From assembly GCA_023443045.1 (NCBI GenBank), contig JAEZWK010000033.1, positions 60,128 to 124,127 on the forward strand: DNA of 64,000 nt, read 5' to 3'. This document shows positions 18,455 through 27,159 of this stretch, piece by piece. Made by a program: the position numbers and the translations under genes. The notes under the pieces were generated by a model. It did no database searches, was not told the origin of the DNA, and was given only the letters and a program-made list of their open reading frames with translations. Numbering within the stretch: position 1 is the stretch's first letter; the number at the start of each line of letters is the position of its first letter. The stretch comes from Bacillota bacterium. GTDB taxonomy: Bacteria > Bacillota_A > Clostridia > Tissierellales > Peptoniphilaceae.

Positions 18455-19860
18455 ATAAATTAAGTTACAAAAATCAGCTATTGCTTTATTTTGTAATATT
18501 AATAATTATAATTACAATAATAATAGAAATAACTAGCTATTTACTTCTTTCTCATTATTTTTATAAAGAAGCAGAAAAAAATTTTATATCCAAAGTAGAT
18601 GTCAATATGAATTATTTTTATAAATATATAGATTTTTCAAAAGGCATCGAAAATGTAATAAAAGAGGATAGTTCCATTATTTTTCAATATTCACTAGGAA
18701 ATATAAAAATATATAATACTAGCGGAGAACTTTTATTAAGCAGCGGTGATGAATTTGGCAGCAATCTAGATGTGAATAAGGTACTACCAAAAATTTCTGA
18801 AAAAAATCAATTATCATTTTATGATGATAAAGATAATTATTCATTTATAATTATTAGACCGTTGATGTTTGGTAATGAGATTGTTGGATTAATAGAATTT
18901 GATATATCTATGATGGATACTAATACTACTATTCAATATTATAGAAATATTATCCTTTTTATCAGTATAATGGGGATGTTTTTAAGTATTGGAATTGCGT
19001 ATATATTTTCTAGAATTATCATTAAGCCTATAAATACGATAAAAATATATGCTAATGAACTTGCTCAAGGTAATTATAATACTAATATTCAAAAAATAGG
19101 TCCGGAGGAAACACAGCAATTATGTGATACATTAGATAATCTAAGAATGGAAATCATAAAGAGGGATAATATAACAAATGAGTTTATAGCTAATATAAGT
19201 CATGAATTAAAAACTCCACTAACAAGTATAAAAGGTTGGGCATATACTATTTTAGAAGATATACATGATGTTGAAATTTTACAGGAAGGTATAACAATTA
19301 TTGATAATGAAACCGAAAGATTAACCAGTCTTGTAAATGATTTATTGGATTTTTCTAGATTAGCTTCTAATAGGATGGTTCTGAAGAAACAAAAGAATTC
19401 TGTTAATGAATTGCTAAAAAATATAGAGTTACAATTCATACCCCGTTCTATAACAGAAAATAAAACCTTAATTATTCAAATGTTAAATAAAGATATAGAA
19501 ATTTTTATTGATCCATTGAAAATTAAACAAGTCTTACTTAATTTGTTGGATAATGCATTTAAATTTACATCTATATTTGGAAAGATAATGGTATATACAA
19601 TCATAAAAGAAAAGTATATTGATATTATAGTTAAAGATGACGGAGAAGGAATTTCCCCTGATGATATTAACCATATATTTGAAAAGTTTTATAGAGGTAA
19701 TTCCAAAAACTCTCATGTTGGTTTAGGTTTATCTATCGCATCAGAAATTATGGAACTTCACGGTGGAAAGTTATCAGTAAATAGTGAATATAAAAAAGGC
19801 TCAGAATTCATAGTATCAATACCACTTAAATTAGAAGAGGATAATATGGATGAAGTATAA
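18451..19860 (+). CDS. Membrane sensor histidine kinase
   Basis: 469 aa. Transmembrane helix 1 (about 8-30), an extracytoplasmic sensor region (about 31-165), helix 2 (about 168-188), HAMP, then the HisKA dimerisation domain with phosphoacceptor His251 in SHELKTPLTSIKG. The ATPase domain has an N box (LLNLLDNAFKFT), G1 (DDGEGISP), an F box (FEKFYRG) and G2 (GLGLSIA). Partner of the response regulator just upstream (ATGA overlap). The gene end overlaps the following lipoprotein gene by 11 bases, so the lipoprotein is probably part of the same regulatory or output unit. Confidence 0.94.
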   Translation: MNKLSYKNQLLLYFVILIIIITIIIEITSYLLLSHYFYKEAEKNFISKVDVNMNYFYKYIDFSKGIENVIKEDSSIIFQYSLGNIKIYNTSGELLLSSGDEFGSNLDVNKVLPKISEKNQLSFYDDKDNYSFIIIRPLMFGNEIVGLIEFDISMMDTNTTIQYYRNIILFISIMGMFLSIGIAYIFSRIIIKPINTIKIYANELAQGNYNTNIQKIGPEETQQLCDTLDNLRMEIIKRDNITNEFIANISHELKTPLTSIKGWAYTILEDIHDVEILQEGITIIDNETERLTSLVNDLLDFSRLASNRMVLKKQKNSVNELLKNIELQFIPRSITENKTLIIQMLNKDIEIFIDPLKIKQVLLNLLDNAFKFTSIFGKIMVYTIIKEKYIDIIVKDDGEGISPDDINHIFEKFYRGNSKNSHVGLGLSIASEIMELHGGKLSVNSEYKKGSEFIVSIPLKLEEDNMDEV

Positions 19861-21238
19861 AATTTTTATAATTATATCTTTGATGCTCATATTTTGGGGA
19901 TGTATACCTAATAATTACTATATAGAAAAGAATAATGGTGATCATAAAATAAAAGGTACTTATATTGCTAATTATTTCATTGATGCATTTAATGTAAAAA
20001 ATGAATTAGCAAAAACCTATTTAGTAATAGATGAAAATGAATCCTTGATTGTTGATACAGAATTTAGTGATGTTGAATTTAAAATTAGAAAATATAGAGT
20101 TTTACCTAGTGATGATATTAGACTATTTAATATATTTGGTGAAAAATGGATAAATGTTCTGACTCTTTATTCTAATGGACGCTACTTGTGCGAAATTTAT
20201 TATAATGATGTGGATAATGTAGTTCTTAATTATAGAAATAATTATTATGCTATGAATAAAACTGAGGAATATGCTAATTTTTCTTATAAAAATATTGTAA
20301 ATTATTTACGAAATCATTATACGAATCAAAGAATTTCTATAATAGCTCCTACAGGAGTTTTTGTGACATTTAAAAATAGTTCGGATAAAGAATCATTTTA
20401 CCAAACATACTATATTTACAGAGAACACAATATTTGTAAAATATATAAAGTGTCTGGAATTTACTATCCTGAAAATAATATGTATAAAAAAATAATCTTT
20501 ACAAAAGATTATGTGGGCGGAATATTAAATATTTTTCCTAAAATTATAAGTAGTGATAATTTAACTGATTTATCTAATATGGATGAAGATATAAATAAAT
20601 TTGAGAATTTATCTCCTTATAAAGTAAAAAGGGCAGAATTAATCTATTTTAATAATAAGGTAATGTCATTAAAACTTATGAACACAGATAATATCTCAAA
20701 AAAAATAGACCTAAAATATAAACTTCAATCTATTAACTCTAATCAGCTAGAAAATATTCGATTAGAGAATTTTGATATTAGTAATTTTATTAATTCAAGA
20801 TTAAAATTTGAAATTAGTCCTAATAACGATTATTATTTTAATAATGATTCATTAACCATCACCAGATCAAAAGGATATTGGAAATTAAATCTTGTTTTAA
20901 AATCAAATATAAAAAACGTTAATATTAATATTTCCGATTTTGTCAATCTTAATTCAATGATTGATGAGAAATCATCTTTTAATATTTATGAAATTAATAA
21001 TTTTTTCCCTAATGTACAAGATTTTTTTGCTAAAAACACTAGAAATTTAGCCATTATTAAATTAAATAACTATTATAAAATAGCTTTGTTTAATTTTGAA
21101 GGTCTTAAATTAGAAGAAGAGATTAATTTAGGTTTAAATAATGCTGAAATAATATCTACATCATGGGTGTATAATTTTGCTGCAAAGAAACATTTGTCAA
21201 ATATACAAAATACTAGCAATTGGATTCAAGTAAAATAG
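19850..21238 (+). CDS. Unknown lipoprotein coupled to a two-component system
   Basis: 462 aa that I do not recognise. The N-terminal signal peptide ends IFWGC, so Cys18 is the likely lipidated residue (Phe at -3, as in the nearby hexosaminidase). The mature part is rich in Asn, Tyr, Ile and Lys, with strand-like spacing throughout, no further transmembrane helix, and no catalytic motif I can name. The start at 19850 has GAGG nine bases upstream and lies inside the kinase gene. By position it could be a sensor accessory protein (as YycH-type proteins are for WalK) or a surface target; this is inference. Confidence 0.7.
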   Translation: MKYKIFIIISLMLIFWGCIPNNYYIEKNNGDHKIKGTYIANYFIDAFNVKNELAKTYLVIDENESLIVDTEFSDVEFKIRKYRVLPSDDIRLFNIFGEKWINVLTLYSNGRYLCEIYYNDVDNVVLNYRNNYYAMNKTEEYANFSYKNIVNYLRNHYTNQRISIIAPTGVFVTFKNSSDKESFYQTYYIYREHNICKIYKVSGIYYPENNMYKKIIFTKDYVGGILNIFPKIISSDNLTDLSNMDEDINKFENLSPYKVKRAELIYFNNKVMSLKLMNTDNISKKIDLKYKLQSINSNQLENIRLENFDISNFINSRLKFEISPNNDYYFNNDSLTITRSKGYWKLNLVLKSNIKNVNINISDFVNLNSMIDEKSSFNIYEINNFFPNVQDFFAKNTRNLAIIKLNNYYKIALFNFEGLKLEEEINLGLNNAEIISTSWVYNFAAKKHLSNIQNTSNWIQVK

Positions 21239-21267
21239 TTGATTTTTGATCATATTTCTTTTATAAT
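21239..21267 (+). promoter_or_regulatory. Promoter of the small membrane protein gene
   Basis: TTGATT (21239-21244) and TATAAT (21262-21267) are 17 bases apart, in the 46-base gap. The transcript would start near 21274, with the CGGAGG ribosome site almost at its 5' end. Confidence 0.65.
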
Positions 21268-21284
21268 ATTTTTACGGAGGATTT

Positions 21285-21644
21285 ATGTTAAATAAATTTT
21301 TATCAGAATTACAGCCATATGCTAGTAAAGAGATATATATATTATTGTTTTTTTTGGTAATGGGAATTGTTGTTATTTTACTACATTGCTTATTTACTAA
21401 ATATAGAATAATAAAATACATTCCGGGAATTAGTTTGGTATTATTATCATTTTTAATTTTAATTTTTCAAAGAAATGACAGTATTTTTCAAACTTCGCCT
21501 AAAACAATTCATTTATGTATTGCTTTGGCGGGATTAGGTATGTTTTCAATATTTTTTGCATTAATAATTGCTGTAATGTATAAATCAAACAAAAGTATAA
21601 AGAAGAAGGTAAAGATGAATAATGAAGAAGCTAAAATTGACTGA
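21285..21644 (+). CDS. Small membrane protein of unknown function
   Basis: 119 aa with three predicted transmembrane helices (about 15-37, 46-60, 75-98) and a Lys-rich then acidic cytoplasmic tail. No family recognised. It has its own promoter and a good CGGAGG site. Its last 14 bases overlap the convergent GIY-YIG gene. Confidence 0.65.
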   Translation: MLNKFLSELQPYASKEIYILLFFLVMGIVVILLHCLFTKYRIIKYIPGISLVLLSFLILIFQRNDSIFQTSPKTIHLCIALAGLGMFSIFFALIIAVMYKSNKSIKKKVKMNNEEAKID

Positions 21645-21921
21645 TGTATGTTAGATAGTTAAGTGCATTCAGTTTTGAATTTATTAATTCCAATTTTGCT
21701 TCTTTTTTTAGTTTTTTTATTTTTATTTCGATTTTTAATGCGTCGCTCTTACTTCCGATAAAAGCTAAAAATACTAAGATAAATGGCAGCCTACTTCTAG
21801 TATATTTGCTGGCAATACCGATAGAATGTTGTTTCATTCTTTTGTTGACATTGTTTGTAATACCACAGTAAAGAGTTTCATCTTTCATTTTTATTATATA
21901 AACAAAATAGTTATTCTTCAT
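21631..21921 (-). CDS. GIY-YIG nuclease-domain protein (YhbQ/UPF0213-like)
   Basis: About 96 aa forming a single GIY-YIG domain: YFVYIIKM and LYCGITNNVNKRMKQH contain the two signature strands and the catalytic Tyr/Arg region. Stand-alone members of this group are common in bacteria and largely uncharacterised; repair or editing roles are presumed. The start is taken at the ATG at 21921-21919, which overlaps the recX stop; an in-frame ATG ten codons earlier is possible. Co-transcribed with recX, which is suggestive but not proof of a repair role. Confidence 0.82.
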   Translation of the reverse strand: MKNNYFVYIIKMKDETLYCGITNNVNKRMKQHSIGIASKYTRSRLPFILVFLAFIGSKSDALKIEIKIKKLKKEAKLELINSKLNALNYLTYISQF

Positions 21922-22372
21922 AATTATCAATAAACTCTCTAATCGCCTCATCTATATTTGATATAGAGTAGCCCTTCCCAAATAAAAATGTTTTTAACTT
22001 ACTTTTATCATTATAGTTATAGATATCTAATTTTTTTGAACTTATTCTTTTAATAATTAGCTCTTTAAGCTTATTATCTGATGTTTCATAGTAATCTTCC
22101 AAACAATCATCTATGGTGAAATTATCTATTCCTTTCTTTTTTAATTCACTGACAATTTTATTCAATCCCCAATTATTAAAATTGATTTTATCTTGAATAA
22201 AGCTCTTAGTATAATCTTCATCATCAATGTATTTGAGTTCTTCTAAGTAATTTATGCATTCATTAATATCTTTTATATCAAACTCATGTTTTTCTAAATA
22301 GTGAAAACATTCGATTTTTGTTCTAGATCTAGAAAGATATTTATATAATTTATTTAAACATTTTTCATTCAT
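21911..22372 (-). CDS. recX: RecX-family regulatory protein
   Basis: 153 aa, helical and charged, with the three-helix repeat pattern of RecX: LYKYLSRSRTKIECFHYL, then a YIDDEDYTKSFI segment, then WGLNKIVSELKKKGI. RecX binds RecA filaments and limits or modulates recombination. The start is at ATG 22372 with GGTGA five bases upstream. In many Firmicutes recX sits next to recA; here it is some 40 kb away from recA (61419-62468) and paired with a GIY-YIG gene. Confidence 0.82.
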   Translation of the reverse strand: MNEKCLNKLYKYLSRSRTKIECFHYLEKHEFDIKDINECINYLEELKYIDDEDYTKSFIQDKINFNNWGLNKIVSELKKKGIDNFTIDDCLEDYYETSDNKLKELIIKRISSKKLDIYNYNDKSKLKTFLFGKGYSISNIDEAIREFIDNYEE

Positions 22373-22388
22373 TATTATCACCAATTAA

Positions 22389-22417
22389 ATTCTATCAAAA
22401 AATAAAGGAGTTTTAAA
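22389..22417 (-). promoter_or_regulatory. Probable recX promoter
   Basis: On the minus strand: TTTAAA, 17 bases, then TAGAAT with TG one base upstream (extended -10). It lies in the short divergent gap with the FHA gene and overlaps that gene's ribosome site. Confidence 0.5.
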
Positions 22418-22418
22418 G

Positions 22419-22826
22419 TTGAATTTAGCTATTTTTATTATATATATTTCAAGATTTCTATTTGTTTTATTGATTTTCTTATTTATAATGAGTATAATAA
22501 AGAACTTAAAAAAGTTATATCTTAGTTCAGAAATTAAGAATTATTCATTAACACAATTTTATGATGATAATATACAAAATATCTATAACTTTTCTAAATC
22601 TATTTCAGTTGGTAGATCTATAAATAATGACATCATTATAAATGATGATACTATTTCTAGGTTACATTTTACTATTTCAAATGTTGAATCTAATCTTTTG
22701 ATAACAAATTTTTCAAAATCTAATGGTACATATGTTAATGATCATAAGGTAGAAAAATATTTTTTAAAAAATGGAGATGTTATAACAATTGGAAAAATCA
22801 AATTTAAATTTGAAATCAAAGATTAA
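22419..22826 (+). CDS. Membrane-anchored FHA-domain protein
   Basis: 135 aa. One N-terminal transmembrane helix (about 5-27) is followed by a cytoplasmic forkhead-associated domain with VGRSINNDIIINDDTISRLH and NGTYVND, which bind phosphothreonine peptides. The start is a TTG at 22419 with AAGGAG eight bases upstream. It is followed by RodA/FtsW and class B PBP genes, the same trio as fhaB-rodA-pbpA of Actinobacteria. This suggests that wall synthesis is tuned by Ser/Thr phosphorylation; no kinase gene is in the window. Confidence 0.88.
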   Translation: MNLAIFIIYISRFLFVLLIFLFIMSIIKNLKKLYLSSEIKNYSLTQFYDDNIQNIYNFSKSISVGRSINNDIIINDDTISRLHFTISNVESNLLITNFSKSNGTYVNDHKVEKYFLKNGDVITIGKIKFKFEIKD

Positions 22827-24012
22827 AAATTATTTTTATTATATTTACCTATTTTTATTACAGCTTTTAGGCTTAACTATTGTATATATAAGTAATGAAA
22901 ATTATAGCTTTTACAATATTTCATTTTTTTGCATTTTCATTTTTACCATTCTATTTTTCTTTTACATAATTCGAAAATATAGAATTGGATATGCTTACCA
23001 TTATGCTATTATTGTAATGCTTTTTTCAATCAGCTTTATTGAAATATTGAGTTTAAACTTTGAATATGCTAACAAACATATATTTTGGTTTGTGCTTGGT
23101 TCAATATTAATGTTTATATCTTATTATCTGGTTCGTAGATTTAATTTTTATAAAAATCTATATTTTTTGTATGTAATTTTAATTCTATTTTTATTTCTAA
23201 TAACCATTAAATTTGGTGAAGTAAAATATGGATCAAAGAATTGGGTAAGAGTTTTTGGACATCTTTTCCAACCAATAGAATTTATAAAAATATTATTTAT
23301 TTTGCAATTAGCTTCACTGAATAAATTTAAGTATAAATTTTTAGGAATTTTAAACAATATTTTTATTTATATATATCTATTACTTTTATTGATACAACAT
23401 GATCTAGGTTCAGCATTAATTCTCTTTAGCGTTTTTATAGTATATTTGCTTTTTTATGAGCAAAATTATAAATATACCATTATTAACATATTAACCTTTC
23501 TGATATTTGCTATCATAGGTTATATTCTATTTAGACATGTACAGTTAAGAGTCAATATTTGGTTAAGTCCTTTAAAATTTTATAATAATGAATCCTATCA
23601 ACTTGTATCTGGTTTAGTAAATTTGTCTCATGGTGGTTTTTTGGGTAATGGCGTTGGACTTTCGTTAAATAATTTAATTCCTGTTAATATAAGTGATATG
23701 ATTTTAGTTTGTATAGCTAGTGATTTCGGTATGTTATCATTGATAGGAGTTTTAATTTTATTCAATTTATTGATTATCACAGGAGCTAAATTAGCATTAA
23801 ATATTTCAGATATATTCCATTCAAAAGTTGCAATTTTAATTTCCGCTCTATTTTTTATTCAATTTTATTTAATACTTTTAGGGTCATTTTCCATCATACC
23901 ATTAACTGGTGTAACAGCACCATTTATATCATACGGTGGAAGTTCTATGCTATCATCTATGATATTATTAGGAGCTTATCAGTCTATTTTGAGGAAATAT
24001 AATTATGATTAA
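22789..24012 (+). CDS. FtsW/RodA/SpoVE-family peptidoglycan glycosyltransferase
   Basis: SEDS-family polymerase, 407 aa with about ten transmembrane helices. Family signatures are QHDLGSALILF, GLVNLSHGGFLGNGVGLS and the C-terminal PFISYGGSSMLSSMILL. It acts with the PBP encoded immediately downstream (8-base overlap) to polymerise and crosslink glycan. The start is uncertain: TTG at 22789 inside the FHA gene, or TTG at 22810; no good ribosome site is visible for either, so coupling to the FHA gene is likely. I cannot decide between a divisome (FtsW) and elongasome (RodA) role. Confidence 0.92.
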   Translation: MEKSNLNLKSKIKNYFYYIYLFLLQLLGLTIVYISNENYSFYNISFFCIFIFTILFFFYIIRKYRIGYAYHYAIIVMLFSISFIEILSLNFEYANKHIFWFVLGSILMFISYYLVRRFNFYKNLYFLYVILILFLFLITIKFGEVKYGSKNWVRVFGHLFQPIEFIKILFILQLASLNKFKYKFLGILNNIFIYIYLLLLLIQHDLGSALILFSVFIVYLLFYEQNYKYTIINILTFLIFAIIGYILFRHVQLRVNIWLSPLKFYNNESYQLVSGLVNLSHGGFLGNGVGLSLNNLIPVNISDMILVCIASDFGMLSLIGVLILFNLLIITGAKLALNISDIFHSKVAILISALFFIQFYLILLGSFSIIPLTGVTAPFISYGGSSMLSSMILLGAYQSILRKYNYD

Positions 24013-25330
24013 GAATAATAATAACTTTTTTATAAAATTTATTTTTTATTTTATGATTTTAGTAATTATCATTTTGTCAACTCTTACACTTATTAGTAGA
24101 CTATATTTAAAGAATTCCAAATATGATTTTTATGTTAATCGTTCCATAAAAAATATAAAGCGCGGAAACATTTATGATAGAAACGGAATAGTTTTATCTT
24201 ATTCAGAGCTAGTTGATGATGAATATAAAAGATTTTATAATTTCCCAAAATTATATTCTCTGATTAATGGATACCAAAAAAAATTTGCCACATCATCAAT
24301 TGAGAAATATTATAATTCTCATTTACAAGGTTTTGATAATATTCATTCAGAAACAACTAATATAATTTCTAAAAATAAATCCGGGGATCATATAGTTTTA
24401 ACTATAGATCACAATTTACAAAAAAGAGTGAATCAGATATTTCAGAAATATAATGGAACAATTATCATTTCAGATAAAGATAATGGAGAGGTCCTAACAT
24501 TAATTTCTAATCCTAGTTTTGATGAGAATCTCATAGATGAAAGGAATAATGTATCTTTTATTAATAGAGCAACTCAAGGTATGTATATACCTGGTTCAAC
24601 CATGAAAATTTTAGACAGTATTTTTATTTTGGAAAATAATCTAAATTCTGAATATATGGACAAAGGCTACTTAGAAGTAGATGGTCATAAAATAAGAAAT
24701 GCTAATTCTATAAGTTATGGAAATATTGATATCGAAGATGCATACGTTTTTTCTATTAATTCGTATTTTATAAATATCCTATTAAAATATGATAAAAATT
24801 TTATGGATTTTATGCAGAAAATAGATTTGAGTTTTAAAAACAAGTATTTAAAAGTTAAAAATATAGAGAATATTGAATTATCTTCTGATTTAGAAAAAGC
24901 ACTTTATTTTATAGGGCAAGGAAATGCATATATTCAACCACTTTTTCTTCACACTTTAATGTCTGGAATAGCAAATAAAGGAGTAATTTATGAGCCACAT
25001 TTAGTTTTAGGATTTAAAGATAGTACAAATTCTCCCATCAAGTTTTATAAGTATGAAAAGAAAGAATTGAATTTTAAACAAAGTACTTATGATAAAATCT
25101 TAGATTTAGGATATGGAGTTATTAGTTCAGGTACATTAAAAGGTGTTAAAAATAAAAATATCTCTGGGAAAACAGGTACTGCAGAATTAGAAAACTCCAA
25201 ATATAACTACTTATTTACGGGAGTTATTGATAATAAATATATACTTACCATCGTTATTGAAAACGAAGGTGATAATAATCCGTTAATTAATATTATTAAT
25301 AATATTGATTATATAATAAAAAATTTTTAA
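24005..25330 (+). CDS. Class B penicillin-binding protein (PbpA-like transpeptidase)
   Basis: 441 aa. N-terminal transmembrane helix (about 9-31), a short pedestal beginning RGNIYDRNG, then the transpeptidase domain with S198 in the SxxK motif PGSTMK, SxN in FSINSY, and KTGT in SGKTGTAE. There is no PASTA domain, and the pedestal is short, as in actinobacterial PbpA. It overlaps the SEDS gene by 8 bases; such pairs work as one synthase. It should be a beta-lactam target. Confidence 0.92.
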   Translation: MIKNNNNFFIKFIFYFMILVIIILSTLTLISRLYLKNSKYDFYVNRSIKNIKRGNIYDRNGIVLSYSELVDDEYKRFYNFPKLYSLINGYQKKFATSSIEKYYNSHLQGFDNIHSETTNIISKNKSGDHIVLTIDHNLQKRVNQIFQKYNGTIIISDKDNGEVLTLISNPSFDENLIDERNNVSFINRATQGMYIPGSTMKILDSIFILENNLNSEYMDKGYLEVDGHKIRNANSISYGNIDIEDAYVFSINSYFINILLKYDKNFMDFMQKIDLSFKNKYLKVKNIENIELSSDLEKALYFIGQGNAYIQPLFLHTLMSGIANKGVIYEPHLVLGFKDSTNSPIKFYKYEKKELNFKQSTYDKILDLGYGVISSGTLKGVKNKNISGKTGTAELENSKYNYLFTGVIDNKYILTIVIENEGDNNPLINIINNIDYIIKNF

Positions 25331-25340
25331 GGAGGGCTTT

Positions 25341-25667
25341 ATGAAAAAGATTAAAGCATTTACATTACTCGAACTTATCATTGTCATAGCAATTATATCG
25401 TTATTTTTATTAATAGCAATACCTAGCATTACTAAATTTAAAACTTCAGCAAGTGAAAAAACAGATAAATTAAATGTTAATATACTTGTGGAAGCTACTA
25501 CTATGTATTGTGTGGATAATTCATGGGAAGATAAGGAAATAAAGGTAGATGGAAATGATGTTTTATCACAGGGTGGATATATAACTAATGTTCCTAAATC
25601 TCCTATAACAAACAATTTTTATACAGTCAAAGTTAAAGATAATAAAATTACAGTGACCAGTGAATGA
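25341..25667 (+). CDS. Type IV prepilin-like major pseudopilin
   Basis: 108 aa. The leader is MKKIKA followed by FTLLELIIVIAIISLFLL, the type III signal of prepilins. Cleavage is expected after Ala6, with the mature Glu5 at residue 11. The C-terminal domain is small (about 75 residues) and hydrophilic, with a GGY segment, as in short Gram-positive pilins. It has the strongest ribosome site of the cluster (AAGGAGGG), suggesting it is the most abundant pilin. The residue before the cut is Ala rather than the usual Gly, a feature shared by all five prepilin-like proteins here. Confidence 0.88.
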   Translation: MKKIKAFTLLELIIVIAIISLFLLIAIPSITKFKTSASEKTDKLNVNILVEATTMYCVDNSWEDKEIKVDGNDVLSQGGYITNVPKSPITNNFYTVKVKDNKITVTSE

Positions 25668-26068
25668 TTTTTTATATATTATATTACTTTAATTGGATAT
25701 TCATGTCTTTACATGATCTACTTAAAAAAGAAGTATATCTAATAAATTTTATATTATTTATATTTTTACATTTTTTTATCTATCAAGAGAATTTTCTATA
25801 TAATTTTCTAATAATAAGTACAATCATATCTATTTTATTTTTAATACGTAATAAGATAGAAAAATTTATAGGATTATCTGATTTAATAATTATAATTCTC
25901 TTTTTATTAACATATGAATTAAATGCTTTTATTGTCTTTTGGTTTTCTTTTCTTGGTACATCCATTTTTATTGGATTAATATACAGAATTTTAATAAAAT
26001 CAAAAGAAATACCCTTGATGCCTTGTATGTTAATCGCTCATATTATTATGTATTTATTCGGAGTATAA
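25664..26068 (+). CDS. Minimal prepilin peptidase (A24 family)
   Basis: 134 aa, polytopic. The two expected catalytic aspartates are present: D18 in SLHDLLKKEV and D73 in IGLSDLI. The second motif is GLSD instead of the consensus GxGD. The C-terminal KEIPLMPCML resembles the IPFGPFLA segment of the family. The N-terminal methyltransferase domain and its cysteine motif of full-length PilD are absent, so mature pilins may not be N-methylated. It starts in the pilin stop (ATGA). Assignment rests on position, topology and the two Asp motifs. Confidence 0.75.
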   Translation: MIFYILYYFNWIFMSLHDLLKKEVYLINFILFIFLHFFIYQENFLYNFLIISTIISILFLIRNKIEKFIGLSDLIIIILFLLTYELNAFIVFWFSFLGTSIFIGLIYRILIKSKEIPLMPCMLIAHIIMYLFGV

Positions 26069-26070
26069 GA

Positions 26071-27159
26071 ATGTATTCAATATTTTTATTAAAAGAAAAA
26101 ATTATTTTATCAAATACTAATTTGTTTCAGGAATTTACGCCTTTTAATCAAATATATAATCAAGATTATATAGATTACGAAGAACTAACAATTCTGCTGG
26201 GACAAATTCTTAAAAATATAAAACCATGTGATATAAACATAATTTATGTTTCTAACACATTTGTAAATCCAAATATAGAATTATTTGATAATAATGATGA
26301 AGTTGATAACTCTAATATAAAAGTAATAAATAGAGTACTAGATGAATTCCCAAAATATAATTTTCATCTATTTTCAACAACTGATTTAATCTCTAGTAAT
26401 AATAGTATTTATATTTTAGATTTTGTAAGTTATATATATTTTCAAGCTAGTTATCAAAATAAAGTTTTCTTTAAATCATTGATAGATTTATCAAGACTAG
26501 GAGATAATGAAAAAGCTTTCAAATTTGCATCTATAATATCTGAAATACATTCTAATAATGGGGAAGGTTATAACGTATTTTTATTTTCTGAAAATCCTGA
26601 TGGAGAAATTAAATCATATTTAGATGAAGTTTATAATAAAAAATGTAAATATTATTCATTAAATGCCTTTATCAATACTTTATCTGAAAATGTTGAAATT
26701 AATGATTTAAGAGAAATTAAGGGTCACTATGAGAATAAATTTAGTTTAATTCCTTATATCATATTATTTATATTGGGTTTTTTTACACTTTTTAGCATTT
26801 ATAATTTTTTTATTTCAAACAAGCAAATAGAAGAACTTAATGAAATTTATAATAAATTAATTCTAAAGACGCAGAAAGACGAAGATGAAATACCTAAAGA
26901 TAATATCTCAGATGAAAAATTAAGAAACTTTATAGATGAATATAAGTTTTCTAAAATTAATCCTATTAATAATACTCTAAATAAAATAGAAAGAGAAATA
27001 GGCGATATATTGGGAATTGAGTATAGTGATGGTTTTTATTTGGTAAAAGTAGAATCGAAAAAATCATCTATAGACAAAAAGTATGAAGTAACAAATATAA
27101 TTAAACAAAATTCTAACTATATTTTTACTATAAAATTAGGAGATAGCAATGTTAAATAA
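26071..27159 (+). CDS. GspL-like / PilM-PilN-like pilus assembly protein
   Basis: 362 aa. A cytoplasmic N-terminal domain of about 225 residues, one transmembrane helix (about 231-251), a short coiled coil, then an extracytoplasmic region whose LNKIEREIGDILGI and later DGFYLVKVE recall PilN. The topology equals that of GspL, where a PilM-like domain is fused to a PilN-like part. I see no intact actin-type nucleotide motif in the N-terminal domain, so that homology is inferred. The start is ATG 26071 with GGAG seven bases upstream. The next gene, a PilO-like protein, is the expected partner and overlaps by 11 bases. Confidence 0.65.
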   Translation: MYSIFLLKEKIILSNTNLFQEFTPFNQIYNQDYIDYEELTILLGQILKNIKPCDINIIYVSNTFVNPNIELFDNNDEVDNSNIKVINRVLDEFPKYNFHLFSTTDLISSNNSIYILDFVSYIYFQASYQNKVFFKSLIDLSRLGDNEKAFKFASIISEIHSNNGEGYNVFLFSENPDGEIKSYLDEVYNKKCKYYSLNAFINTLSENVEINDLREIKGHYENKFSLIPYIILFILGFFTLFSIYNFFISNKQIEELNEIYNKLILKTQKDEDEIPKDNISDEKLRNFIDEYKFSKINPINNTLNKIEREIGDILGIEYSDGFYLVKVESKKSSIDKKYEVTNIIKQNSNYIFTIKLGDSNVK

